A DNA stretch of 64,000 nt from Malania oleifera (GCF_029873635.1 NC_080423.1:89945191-90009190), one strand, 5' to 3'; shown: positions 23,260 to 33,602, numbered from the stretch's first letter. Translations and numbers: made by a program. The notes: generated from the sequence alone by a model not told the origin.

Positions 23260-23775
23260 CTCCAGCTTCGTGAATATACCAATGTCCCCAGTGAGGGGGT
23301 TCTTCGTCTCAACAATGACATTAGCAGTGCCACGGAGTTCCCTCGGGCCAGAATCGAGCATAATATTGACGGAATCGAATATTCCTAGACGCTGAAGACG
23401 TGCATTGGCGATTCCGGCTGTCTGGAGAAGCTCCTGCATGGTGGTGACGCTCTTTAGGGCTTCGACTTCGGCTTCGATAAGGGAGTCGTTGGTCTTGGCG
23501 TTGCCTTTGATCAGAAAGTCATGGACCCTTAGGGTTACCCTCTCGGTGGACAATCAGCGGAAAAGATTGTCGAGTTTGCTCATTTCCGTTTGCAACTTAG
23601 ATTCTTTACTTACTACATGGGGATCCTCTTCTTCTTCTTCTTCGTCCTCAGCTTCATCTTCAAAGTCGTCGTCATCGTCTTCGCCTTTTGAAGCTTCTTC
23701 CTCTTCTTCTTCGTCTTTGGCTAGGTTTTTGGAGATCGGCTTTCGCTCCCGGTGTTCTTCTGCTGAGAATGCCAC
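23260..23775 (-). pseudogene. SAM50/OMP85-family first exon, captured and broken
   Basis: SAM50-type proteins insert beta-barrel proteins into the mitochondrial outer membrane; the N-terminal part is an acidic stretch plus a POTRA domain. On the minus strand the exon shows an acidic run (about 23720-23625), then 'SKLDNLFR', a TGA at 23554-23556, then 'LSTERVTLRVHDFLIKGNAK', 'EAEVEAL', 'ANARLQRLGIFDSV' and 'TKNPLTGDIGIFTK', in the order seen in plant SAM50 homologues. The likely start codon is GTG rather than ATG (23773-23775). The exon ends at a good splice donor (CTGGAG/GTACTA, 23260/23259), but no later exon follows. A GA repeat upstream (about 23785-23800) could be 5' leader. It is inside the CACTA-like element next to its right array. 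Confidence 0.75.
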
Positions 23776-24114
23776 TGAGATTTGAGAGAGAGAGAGAGAG
23801 AGGTGCAAGACCGAAGGAAAAAGGAACGGCAGCCTTAGGAGCAACAACAGTACGGAAGAAGAAATGAGGGAGGAGGGCAAGGAGGGAAAGGAAGATAGGC
23901 AAAGGAGGGAGCAGATTGGGGAAATCGTGTTCGTGCGCACGGAGAGATCTTTTTGCTCATTTTAGAGTATGAGTGATGTTTTTAAAACCCTCCTACTACT
24001 CAACTATACGTGACAAATTTTTCACAAATACTCTATTATTTATAACAAATTTATTAAATTATTATTAATATTTTTAACTAAATTATTTTTATATTTTTTA
24101 AATAAAAATATTAT

Positions 24115-24775
24115 TATTGACAAATTCTTGAACCGTCACTAATATCCTATTATTAGTGACGAATTTGTCAAACCATTACTAATATTTTTAATTAAATTAT
24201 TTTTATATTTTTTAAATAAAAACACTATTAGTGACGAATCCTTGAACCGTCACTAATATCCTATTATTAATGATGAATTTGTCAAACTGTTATTAATATT
24301 CTTAACAAAATTATTTTTATATTTTTTTAAATAAAAATACTTTTAGTGACGAATCCTTAAACTGTCACTAATAATAAACTAACAGCGACGAATTTTTGAA
24401 ACCATTACTAATATACTTAAATAAATTATTTATATATTTTTTAAATAAATAAAATTTTAGTGACGGTTTATAAACCATCACAAATACTAATTATTTCTAT
24501 TGTACAAGGCTAGTAGTAACGGTTTATAAACTGTCACTAATAAGAGACTTTTAGTGACGTATTAAAATCGTCACTACTACCCTGTGAATCATCGCTAATA
24601 TTTTCTCAAGATAGTTTACGAGCGAAAAGTGGTTTCCCGCGATAGTTTACGCGGAAAAACTGGATTTTACTGACGGAAGTATTAGTAACGAATTGAATTT
24701 CTTCACTAATAGTGCACTTTTATTGACGAAATTCAATTCGTCACTAATATTTTCGTCACTAAAAATCAGTTTTCT
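24115..24775. repeat. Right subterminal repeat array of the CACTA-like element
   Basis: More than a dozen 'attagtgacgaat' and 'accgtcactaat' units mirror the left array. Within it, 24061-24330 also shows a ~115-bp higher-order repeat ('aaattatttttatattttttaaataaaaa'). Confidence 0.85.
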
Positions 24776-24782
24776 TGTAGGG

Positions 24783-24969
24783 TTTTACATAACCGTCGTC
24801 ATCCGTAACGGCTATTATGGCCATGATTTTTCTTCTCACCAATTTCGCGGTGTGTAACAGTATTGGTAACCCTAAAAATCATTACACAACACCCCGATTT
24901 CGTGGTGTGTAACGATATCGGTAACCCTAAAAACCGTTACGTAACCGTCGCGCCTTTATTTAAAACCAT
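24783..24969. mobile_element. Right end of an hAT-like element
   Basis: GTAACGG/CCGTTAC-rich sequence ends in 'tttatttaaaaccatg'. Its reverse complement, CATGGTTTTAAATAA, matches the left terminus of the hAT element at 56807. 'aaaatcattacacaacaccccgatttcg' and 'aaaaccgttacgtaaccgtc' type half-repeats recall that element's subterminal repeats. 'ccatagcggttgcgtaac' at 18803-18820, left of the CACTA-like element, may be the other part, so the CACTA-like element may have landed inside an hAT relic. No left terminus was identified. Confidence 0.5.
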
Positions 24970-25077
24970 GGATATTTTATAAGAGATCAATATTTTAATA
25001 GTAAAATAAATAATAAAATAGAGACTAGATATTAACAAATAACAAATCAAAAAATACACATAAGGGGAACATGGCCC

Positions 25078-25500
25078 TCCCAAGCCCCCACATAGCTTCA
25101 TTCTTGTCCAAGGGCAAGAGTCCATTTGATTGGGTCTTCAGATACAAACCCTATGATCCCATCAACCTTGTTCTTTCATCACAATCAGCCTGCATTTCTG
25201 AATTAATTCAGCCCTTTACGCAATATATTCTAATTTGCATGCGAAGGTTCAGCCCAAATTTGCCATAGGTGATATGAATTATAAACTCGTGCATCATAGA
25301 ATTAGAGATTTTAATGTAGGTGATGCTTTCCTGGGTTTCATCTGTCATGGATGCTACCAAATAACCCAATTAAAAGATTGCCAGCGTGTGTATATGAAAA
25401 TTTGCACTAATACTCACTTACTTGATTTGGCTCACATGAATGTTAGTCCTGTTCTCATGGATGAGGATTTGACACCTTATTAAAGCACCTTTGAGCCTCC
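25078..25500 (+). pseudogene. Gypsy integrase C-terminal remnant
   Basis: The frame pieces read 'KGKSPFDWVFRYKPYDPINLV' near 25105-25170, then 'HAKVQPKFAIGD' near 25240, 'DFNVGDAFLGFI' near 25310, and 'HLLDLAHMNVSPVLMDEDLTPY' ending at 25483. This order is that of the end of a plant gypsy integrase, after the catalytic core. The frame shifts near 25240 and small changes elsewhere make it non-functional. The catalytic core is not present to the left; the hAT-like end stops about 100 bp away. After the stop at 25481 I see no chromodomain. Confidence 0.75.
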
Positions 25501-27231
25501 TCCTTTCCCTTCCTTCTAGTACCCGTGTAGGTTCTGCAATAACTTATATACCATTCCATGATAGAAGGATGAGATCAAAGTTAGTTAAGATGATGAGTTT
25601 GTGACTTCTTCTAATGGAGGTTTTGCATAGACAGTGTTTTGTTCAATGGACATGCTCCCTTGCTTTGGACACTGCTTCTTCACTTCCGGAGGATGATCCA
25701 TGTATGTTTGATCCTAATCTCTTATAGCAGTTCTTGCAGTCTAGTGCTCAGAGTCAAGTTCTTTTCAGCCTGAGTATGATGAGAACAACTATCGCCACTT
25801 TTTAAACAGTTCTAAAAGACAGCAGGTTAAAGGAATTTAAGGGTTTTACATTATTCTTGGGGGGGCATTAGCTTATTTCATGAATTTTTAATTACTTTGG
25901 TATTTTATATTAGTTTGGGAAATGCCTATTTAGATTATCAAGCAGATTGCAGTAAATATTTCTATTACATAGAAAAGTGATGGCTTTCTTAGTTCTCGTG
26001 CAATTTTTAGCCTACCTTGAGTTTTATACTACGAAAAAGGATGAGAGGAGAATGTCTAAGAGTTGGATAGAACTGTATTTCTTTCGAATATATTCAAAGT
26101 TTTTTCAGTGGCCTAATCTTCTTATGCCTTTCTCTATAGTTAAAGAATTTAAATGGCTGACACCCAGATCAATAGTGCTTACAAGTATAAATCTTTTTTC
26201 TTAAGAGAACAAATCCACATCTGTGCTTCATGGATTCCCTCATTTTCCCGATGCAACTTCCCAAATCGAAATATGTAAAAAAAATTTGAAAAGTGATCTT
26301 TAATTCCCCTCATCTAGCACCGCAGGCAACCAAACACTACCATAATCTGTGAGACCAACCGATAAACTCATCCACAGAAAATTGCAGTGTAGATGAGAAA
26401 AATTACAGAATCATATTCATACGCTTCAATGTCCAAGCTGGGATGCAATTTTTTTGGTTTTGTTAGTTGAAGTAATTTAGTAAACATTTTAGTTTTGAAT
26501 TCTTGTTCCATGCATATAAAATTGTTCAAAATAGCCAATAACTCCATAGTACAGAATAGCAGTTTAACTTTGAAAATCAAATTTCAAAAATTCAAATGCA
26601 TACTTTATCTAGTTTATCATGATGAAAAATTCGAGATTTCAAATTAAGGATTATGTTACTACTCACCATAATAAGAATAACTCCATACTGGCAAAACTAC
26701 AACCATTACAATCTCAAGTCTACACACATGTATTTCCATCAAGAAAAAAAAAATTATGAAACTCTCCCCACATCCAAATTTTCAATGATTTTAAAATGCC
26801 TTTGCAAATCAAGAAGCTTATCAGAAAAAAATAAATAAATCTACATATACCTCTCATTCAAATTTTTACATGTTTACCAATTATAATTCCAACTCAAATT
26901 TCAAGCTAGTGAATGTCACAAGAGCAACCATAGCGGCAATTTAAGAATCAACAACAACATAGGCAGAAAGAAACAAGTAAAGAAAAAGAGAAGAAAGATG
27001 TCAATTGTCAAGGAAAGAAACGCGTCAGAAATATTGGAACATACGCATTATCTGAGGTTATGTTTGGTTAAAAAAAAAAAAATTTACGTCTCCATAACAT
27101 GAAATAGACAAGGGGTCCCAAATTTCACCATGGGAATTTATATTCATTTCCTATTCCATGGAATAAGAAAAAATAGACGAGAAATAACTATTACTACGAG
27201 AGAATGTCTATTTCCCAGTTTCTCATTACAT
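25501..27231. other. No gene recognised
   Basis: The first ~370 bp may be the non-coding tail of the gypsy relic ('tttaagggttttacattattcttggggg' type sequence near 25838 looks like a polypurine end). The rest is AT-rich with short meaningless open frames and no detectable motif. Confidence 0.4.
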
Positions 27232-27236
27232 CTCAT

Positions 27237-28661
27237 TGAAAAGTAAGGTGTAGTCCCAAGAAGGAGGTGAATTGGATTTTTAAAAAAAAAATTTGAATTC
27301 TTAATCTTCGTAAAAGATTAATCAACGTACTCCTTTTAATTAAAGTTTTCTCAATCTCAATATCAATATAGTTTCTTGTACTTAAATAAACAACCACGCA
27401 ATTTATATATGCAGAAAATTAAATAGTAAGGGAAGAGAGTGAGACTGAGTTTTTACGAGGTTCAGTTAATTCCCACCTATGTCCTCGCCTTAGGCACACC
27501 GCCTAAGGATTCCACTATAACATTATTTTTTGGGCGGAGCAAACCATTGCAATACTCCTTCAATAGGTTGGAACCCTCCTCTCCAAGTGATACCCCACGC
27601 TCGATACAACAATTCAACAGCCATGAACCATCAAGAGTACAAGAAAACAAGAATAATTTCTTGCATACAAGAATTACTCTCAAATAGAGCATATTAGTAC
27701 AAGATATAGCACAACTAATCAATACTTCAATGAAAATATCAATGAAGAATAGAATTGAAGCTCAAAGAGTATATCACTAGGATCTTTCTTTGATTGATTC
27801 AAAACTCAAAAGTTGTGCTTAGAGATCGGTGAACAATAACTCAATAATTCCTAGAAAATCTCAGCAAGTAGAAGTGTACAAAAAGGCTTTGAGAGAGTAT
27901 GAGCAATATAGGCTTTACATTAGAATATCAATTCTTGGTATTCAATTTGATTTTGAGAAATCATGTATTTATAGAGCTAAAAAGTCATATTTTTGTGTTG
28001 CCCAAGTTACTTGGAATGTTTCCTAAGTTTTGACAAAATTTGGGGCACAAATAATTCATTTTGGAAATATTTAAACGTTATTTTAAACTAGCCGTTACGA
28101 AGGTCGGTTGCCTGATCTCACAGGGGTCAGTCGCCTGAGCCTATACTGTCTTCCAAATTTAATTCAGCAAGATTGTTAGTTGCCTGAACAGTTAAAACAC
28201 TATTTTTAAACTTTGTTTCCAAAAACTCTTGTCAACTTGTTTTGATACTTTAGAAAGATATTTTCAATGATTTTCAAAATAAGATCTCTAAGTCCATGAA
28301 TAACCCTAATGTGCTTCAAAGCATTCATTTTGATATTTAAATGAAGTACTTACATAAAACTTCCTTAAGACTTTAAAACTTCGTGCATATCTTTGCTTTG
28401 AGTCTATTTTGTCTTGAGCTTCAATATCCTTTAAGCTTTCATAAGGTTTGTCTGTTTTTGTCTCTTTAAGTTTCCTTTTGATCACTTGTTTTTTGGAGTA
28501 TGAACATTTAATGACACTCGTGATCTTGAACTCATGATACTTGAACTTTTGAACTTCATATACTTGATTTCCTAAAACATCATCATTTAAACCACAACAT
28601 GTTAAATTTACCTTTATTTGTTATCATCAAAATAAGATTCGAAAGTCATATTAGGCCAACA
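27237..28661 (-). mobile_element. Solo LTR, copia/SIRE-like, with perfect target duplication
   Basis: On the minus strand it begins 'TGTTGGCCTAATATGACTTT' (from 28661) and ends 'CTACACCTTACTTTTCA' (27237), the same ends as the 2.3-kb LTRs at 10806 and 16299. Internal homology is also visible, for example 'ttatgtaagtacttcatt' and the 'ggcgaggacata' segment. It is 1425 bp long, so shorter than that pair. CTCAT occurs at 27232-27236 and 28662-28666, directly abutting both ends. This is the product of recombination between the two LTRs of a full element. Confidence 0.88.
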
Positions 28662-28666
28662 CTCAT

Positions 28667-29356
28667 CTTATTCCTAGGAATACCTTCTTTACAAACCAAA
28701 CATAACCTACTATTCTAGTAGGTGATTCCATGGTTATTTATATTATGGGTCCTTAACAAGATCAAATTAATCAAAACTTGAGCACTATATATGCTTTCTG
28801 TAGGCTCACATCCTGATTTATCAAGATATATAATCCTAGATGAAACTTCTGAGAGTGCCACTCCCAATCTCCCAAACACATGTAAGCAAACAAAGAGGAT
28901 TTCAACAGGTATGGCCATAATCCTAACTCTGCAGTCACTGCTCTAGGTGCGATACCAAAACCATAGGAGGTAGGAGGATCAGTAGGGTTATGAATGTCCC
29001 TAAGCCTACATCTTAAACCCCACTTCATCATTGTCTGGTAACAAGATACAAAAACGGCATAACAATAATATCGCAAACATTGGAAGTTCAGCAATTTAAA
29101 ACACTTTTGTTTTGGTCTCAAGTTTCAACCTACTTTGCTAACTAATGGCCCCAAATCCCCCCAAGCAATGAAAGATGAAAAAACAAAATACAACAAGGGA
29201 ATCTGCCATTTTATATAGTTAGGACTTAGACCTCAAGCCTTTGATAATACTATGTAGCCCTTATCACAATTAATTCATAAGTCTTTCAGTATCACGCAGC
29301 ACAAGAATCGTAGCATGATTGAGGGCATCCTTGTGAATAGAGTGGCCAGATAAGAT
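28667..29356. other. No gene recognised
   Basis: A minus-strand frame of 116 codons (29121-28771) has ordinary composition in its middle ('LRDIHNPTDPPTSYGFG'), but I do not recognise it and it has no partner frame, splice context or known motif. It may be a remnant exon. Confidence 0.3.
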
Positions 29357-29479
29357 TGAGTTAGGAACCTGTGAGCATCCAGATCAAAGTGACACCAAGA
29401 TTTTAACGTGGTTCAGTCAATAACGACTACGTCCACGGAGCACACACCAAGTATTCACTATCTCGCCGGAAAATATTAC

Positions 29480-29549
<70 letters not shown>

Positions 29550-29777
29550 TCTTCCTCTCAGCTCTCTCTAAGTTTCTCACACTTCTACACTCTCTCTGTG
29601 CTGTGTATTACAATTTCCACAGCCCTCAATTTATAGGCTTGGATTTTAAATCATAATTAAATAAAATCAATACAAATGGAAGTTTATAATGAAGAGATTA
29701 ATGGAGAGATAATTCCCCCGCGTTTCTGACTCAACTCCAAGCTTGCAACGTGTTGTCTCCTGGCTCCATCTCTAGCA
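29357..29777 (-). repeat. 3' LTR of the deleted copia
   Basis: 421 bp. On the minus strand it starts TGCTAGAGATGG (29777), preceded by the polypurine-like 'caagtgggagat', and ends '...GGTTCCTAACTCA' (29357; partner end CCTAACA). It carries 'aacgtggttcagtcaataac' and a (CT)n run. Confidence 0.8.
29484..29546. repeat. (CT)n microsatellite
   Basis: About 31 CT units in the copia LTR. The Ser/Leu repeat frame through it is an artefact. Confidence 0.95.
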
Positions 29778-29850
29778 ATCTCCCACTTGGAGACAGAGAT
29801 ACCTCCTCAACCAGTATCATGAATAAATGATGTTTTCATAACATATGTCT

Positions 29851-30516
29851 TCAGACATGAAGACCTACTGAAGTTGAACACAACTTCAGCTTCTCTGTAG
29901 TCGCAACCTTCCTGTCTGCTCGATTTCTGCGGACTAATCTAATGGCTGTCATCTTCACAACTGGTGTAAAAATCTCAAAGCCTTTGACTACCAACTGAGG
30001 CTTGTACCTTCTGGAGCCATCATGCTCCTCTTCAATTATGTACACCCATTTTTTATGAAGGCCTTTGGGCAACTTCCACATTCTGTTGGAGGTGAGGGAC
30101 TTCATCTCATCCTTTATCGCAAGCTCCCACTTGCTCGTATCTGCCACCTGACATGCTTCATCATAGCATTCGGGCTCTCCTCCATCTGTAGGAAGTAAGT
30201 AATCAATATACCTTATGTTTGGTATATGAGACCGAGTAGATCTCCTAAGCTCTAGAGCTGGAGTAGGAGATGGTGGTGCGACGATCTGCTCTACTGGTTC
30301 CTCCACCTGAGGATTCTCGGTATTCTGTTGATGTGTCCCGACACATTCTGAGTTAACCAGTTCTAGTCCCTTCTTCTTTGGGGCATGGGTGTTTATCTGG
30401 AAAATAACCCTCTTCTGTTTCCTAACTATACAATCCTCACACATATTAACCTGCACTAACTGTAGACCACTCAGTTTTTCCTTTGAGTGCATCACCCTGA
30501 GTTCCTTCTCGCTCAT
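29851..30516 (-). pseudogene. Copia pol remnant: pre-integrase fused to start of reverse transcriptase
   Basis: The frame begins with the pre-integrase segment ('MSEKELRVMHSKEKL', 'CEDCIVRKQKRV'). Within a few codons it changes to the linker before reverse transcriptase ('ELRRSTRSHIPNIRY'), and then 'DEMKSLTSNRMWKLP', 'HDGSRRYKPQLVVKGF', 'IFTPVVKMTAIRLV'. All of the integrase core (about 300-400 codons) is missing at the fusion near 30410. After 'IRLV' the sequence is unrelated to reverse transcriptase. The frame is open across the deletion junction for 221 codons. Confidence 0.8.
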
Positions 30517-30536
30517 GTGACTAAGTCGTTGGTGCT

Positions 30537-31160
30537 AGATGTTGCTGTCATCATTTCCTATAGCAACTGAAATAGACATGGAGGCATTAGAGATTAGAAA
30601 AAGTGTTCCTCTTTTCTTACCTCGTGCAATCGTTAGTACACCCTTTGAAACTTTCCATTCATCGCCAATAAATTTCGTCGTTTATCCCTCATCTGCCAAC
30701 TAACTAACTGAGATCAAATTATTTCTCAGGTCTGGAATATACCTGACATCCTTCAGCTTCCATACTGACCCGTTTATATTGATTTTCACAACTCCCTTGC
30801 CAGTTACGTCGCAAGGTTGATCGTTGCCAAGGTACACTTTACCAAAATTACCTGGTGTGTACTCCTCTAGGCAATCTCTGCAGCATGTGGCATGAAATGA
30901 GGCTCCGGAGTCTAAGACCCAAGACTCCTGCTTGCTCTCCAAAGAGCATATCAACATCTCATCATTCTCGAAAGCAATATTTGCTTCTTTCTTTGCCCTT
31001 GTCTCGAATTCTTTCTTCTGACTCTTGCACTGGTTCTTGTAATGACCAGTCTTTCAACAGTTCCAGCACTCAATAACTTTTGTGCTCTGGGAACCTGTGT
31101 CCTAAGTACCTCTAGGATTTTTGAATTTAGACCGTGTGGGCCTAGATCTTCATCGGTTGT
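30537..31160 (-). pseudogene. Copia nucleocapsid knuckle and protease
   Basis: Near 31060 the minus strand encodes a CCHC-like knuckle ('ECWNC-KTGHYKNQC' with a stop inside). The open stretch 30957-30700 has the protease site 'WVLDSGASFHAT' with an intact D-S-G triad, then 'VRYIPDLRNNLISVS'. A stop at 30700 interrupts the pre-integrase region, which runs on to 30537. The aspartic protease would cleave the element polyprotein. Confidence 0.82.
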
Positions 31161-31164
31161 TTGA

Positions 31165-31731
31165 TCATCCATGTCTATTTCCTCTGCCTCGACTCTCTAT
31201 GTTCAAGGCTAAACTCGAATTGGAGCTATGGTTTGACTGCATTCTTATTTCCTCCGTCAAAATCATGCTGATGACCTCATCGTATACAAGCTTCGATTTT
31301 CCTGTGAAGCTAGTGATGGTAGTGACGACACCATTCCAATTTTCAAACAACTGATTGAGAATCAGTAGAGCCCGTATTTCATTATCAAACGTTATCCCAA
31401 CTAAGGCAAGTTGATCAAACAACTCATTGAAGTTATTCAAATGCCTACTGAAACTCTCACCAACAGACATGTTCATCGTAAATAGTCTTTTCATGAGATG
31501 TACCTTGTTTGCGGCTAATGGCTGCTCGTACATATTAAAAAGCGCATCCATCAGAGACTTGGTGGACGTTATATGCTTGATATTGAACGCCACAGATTTC
31601 AACAACGTCATTCTGATGGCTCCGAGGACTTTTCGATCAAGCAACTCCCACTCGTCCTTATTTATGGATGTTGGCTTACCCTTCAACGGTAAGTGCAATT
31701 CCTTCCCAAACAAATAATCTTCTATCTGCAT
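31165..31731 (-). pseudogene. Copia gag (UBN2 type), nearly intact N-terminal part
   Basis: 188 open codons ('MQIEDYLFGKELHLPLKGKP' at the start, 'AIRMTLLKSVAFNI', 'LFNMYEQPLAANKVHLMKRL', 'LILNQLFENWNGVVTTI', and an Arg/Gly-rich end). This is the capsid-like part of copia gag; the usual first ~25 residues with 'F-G-NF--W' lie upstream across a stop. The ATG at 31731 is therefore probably internal. The knuckle follows in another frame. Confidence 0.82.
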
Positions 31732-32543
31732 CTTCTAGAAATCAAAATTGTTCCCGTTGAACATTTTGATTTTTGAGCTCTTTTCATTCGATATCTTGAT
31801 TTGCTGATCTAGAGATGGAATTAGCTTAGATGGATAGCGCAGTTGGATCCAAAACGATTGAAAAATCCTAATAATGATTCAAGTTGCTCGAAAAACGGAC
31901 CCAAAATGACTCCGAAAAGCTCAGTCAAAGTTTTAGTCAAACCTTGTCAAACTTGGTCAAGCTTGCTGACGTGGCACCTTGCTGGTGTGGCAGCGGGTCC
32001 ACTGATGTTGTGGCATAGGTGGGGACCACCTCTGACGTGGCAGTGTGGGGCCTACTGATGATGTGGCAGTGCTTATGTGGCACCTCCGGCTGACGTGGCA
32101 CACTCTTGCTGGCGTGGCAGCTGACGCAACAGTGTTGACGTGACCAGTTCTGAGCGGCGGGTCGGATCTGGTTCATGGATTGGATCTCGGTTCCACCCGG
32201 GTCTGAGTGTCTTGCTGGTTCGGGTCGGGTAGTGGACCGGGTCGGGTTGAGGGGAATCGGGTGAAGAAGACGCGTGCAACGCGTGCAGCACGTGAGGGAC
32301 TGTTCGCTGGTGCGTGGAGAGGCGTCTTGCTCCAGCAAGGCGCATGGAGAAGCGTCTTGCTCCAGCAAGGCGCATGGGGGCGCGTGAGGTTTCTACAGAA
32401 CTCCGTTCGAGCTCCGGCTTGCACCCTTCTCTTCGTCTCAGCAAGCTATATGCGATGGTGGCCTCAAAAAGCAGTTTTGATCTACTGGATAGAGCTCTGA
32501 ATTTCGAGATCTCTTCCAATCTGGATTTTCTGCTCCGACCGAT
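31732..32543 (-). other. Long 5' leader of the deleted copia
   Basis: An ~800-bp leader lies between primer site and gag. It is GC-rich compared with its surroundings and holds repeated 'gctgacgtggca' motifs (31966-32130) and a 20-bp direct repeat ('cgtcttgctccagcaaggcg', near 32322 and 32352). The open frames on both strands here lack protein similarity. Confidence 0.65.
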
Positions 32544-32554
32544 CTCTGATACCA
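32544..32554 (-). other. Primer-binding site of the deleted copia
   Basis: The minus strand reads TGGTATCAGAG, a match to the Met-tRNA primer site, two bases inside the LTR end (CCTAACA). Confidence 0.8.
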
Positions 32555-32556
32555 CT

Positions 32557-32678
32557 TGTTAGGAACCTGTGAGCATCCAAATCAAAGTGACACCAAGATT
32601 TTAATGTGGTTCGGTCAATAACGACCTACGTCCACGGAGCACACACCAAGTATTCACTATCTCACCGGAAAATATTAC

Positions 32679-32714
<36 letters not shown>
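32557..32714 (-). repeat. Partial 5' LTR cut inside a CT repeat
   Basis: It matches 29357-29515 nearly base for base ('ttaggaacctgtgagcatcc', 'aataacgacctacgtccacg'). It then stops in the (CT)n run (32682-32714), where sequence from another element's primer site begins ('aataccacttgttagg'). Confidence 0.82.
32682..32714. repeat. (CT)n microsatellite at a chimeric junction
   Basis: About 16 CT units. On the right, sequence of a different element starts directly. The corresponding run in the partner LTR is 29484-29546. Confidence 0.9.
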
Positions 32715-32715
<1 letters not shown>

Positions 32716-32723
32716 ATACCACT

Positions 32724-33242
32724 TGTTAGGTTTAGTCACCCGAAGCCTGGTCAAACTGCTGACTTTCCAGCAGTTCGAGCACCCGAGGAGTTTTGAACTC
32801 CTGGGGTTCAGTCGCCCAACCTCTCTCATTTTATGTCTATCAAGTTCATTTTCACTTCAATTAATTTTCCAAATATTATAAGTGATATTGGGGACTTTCT
32901 TACATGCAAGTGTTGGGACCTAGGATCTTTCCTAAGGCCTTTTTAAGTATGCCAAAAAACCTAGCATCGGTCAACCGAATCCCTAAGGTCAAACTACGGT
33001 CTTGAGTTTTAGTTCCTACATACAAGTCATGCATTAATTATTACAGACTGTTCCTATATTACTATTACAGACCCAAATACACAAAATATAAATTACAATG
33101 AGTCTTCAATGTCTTTAGTCTTCAAGTCTTCTCTTGTGCTAACATATGATCTGATAATATAAACCTGCATACAAACTTGACAGACATTAAATACCAAGGT
33201 ATTTGTCATTATCAAAACGGGATATGACCAATAGGGTCAACA
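32724..33242 (-). mobile_element. SIRE-like LTR fragment with primer site
   Basis: On the minus strand it begins 'TGTTGACCCTATTGGTCA' (33242) and ends '...GACTAAACCTAACA' (32724), then a primer-like 'TGGTATTAGAG' (plus 32711-32721). It shares the 'gttcagtcgcc' type blocks with the solo LTR at 27237. The body is only ~520 bp, so it is either a short family or internally deleted. The interior beyond the primer site is gone. Confidence 0.6.
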
Positions 33243-33245
33243 ACA

Positions 33246-33590
33246 TTGCATACCCAAATATTTGTCTTGCTTTAATATGATAATTTCCCAAGCACCAGAT
33301 GACGAAAAACTTCCATCCAAAGTTGGCTTCCAAATTAGAACATCTAGACCCTATTTCTTAATAGCTAGCGAAAGAAAAATGTCGCCCAATAGCTCAGGAC
33401 CAATAAGATGGTGCATTCGCTCAAAATTCCACCCATTCTCATCCCAACAATCCCTTACCTTGATAAGAGGACAGGAGATGTCCTCCACCTTTAAACAAAG
33501 AGGTCCAGAATTCAGCCAGCGATCAAACCAAAATGAGACTAGACTATCATGAACTCTCCAAATGGTGTTCTCTGTCATTTTCAGCGTGAT
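33246..33590 (-). pseudogene. LINE C-terminal fragment (zinc-binding RVT region)
   Basis: The minus-strand frame from 33578 to 33351 reads 'IWRVHDSLVSFWFDRWLNSGPL', 'VRDCWDENGWN'. It continues after a stop with 'VIWCLGNYHIKARQIFG' towards 33250. This resembles the region after reverse transcriptase in plant L1-type LINEs, where a weak zinc-binding domain lies. Both ends are truncated. Confidence 0.7.
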
Positions 33591-33602
33591 TTCTCTCTCT
33601 CT

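Larger units (their letters stand above)
18836..24782. mobile_element. CACTA-like DNA transposon carrying a host gene exon
   Basis: The left end is 'CACTATAAAAAATAAACTT' followed by 'attagtga'. The right end, read as reverse complement, is 'CCCTACAAGAAAACTG' followed by 'tttttagtgacg', so the two ends match in about two thirds of positions and share the CACTA-type start (one A-to-C change on the right). Both ends are followed by dense mirrored copies of 'attagtgacg/cgtcactaat'. Such subterminal arrays are the transposase-binding regions of CACTA/Spm elements. No transposase is recognised inside, so it is non-autonomous. The flanking 3-bp sites are CTT and TTT, not a perfect duplication. The interior holds a SAM50-family exon. 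Confidence 0.7.
29357..32714 (-). mobile_element. Internally deleted copia retrotransposon
   Basis: Minus-strand order: partial 5' LTR (32714-32557), primer site, long leader, gag, knuckle, protease, pre-integrase, then a jump directly to the segment before reverse transcriptase and its first third, then the 3' LTR (29777-29357). The integrase core and the reverse-transcriptase active site are missing, so it is non-autonomous. The 5' LTR is cut within a CT repeat and joined to another element. Confidence 0.82.

Noticed and set aside
29408-29656. Plus-strand frame with a Ser-Leu repeat
   Set aside because: Product of the (CT)n microsatellite in the copia LTR.
32073-32562. Overlapping GC-rich frames on both strands
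   Set aside because: They fall in the copia leader, have repeated 'cgtcttgctccagcaagg' and show no protein motif.
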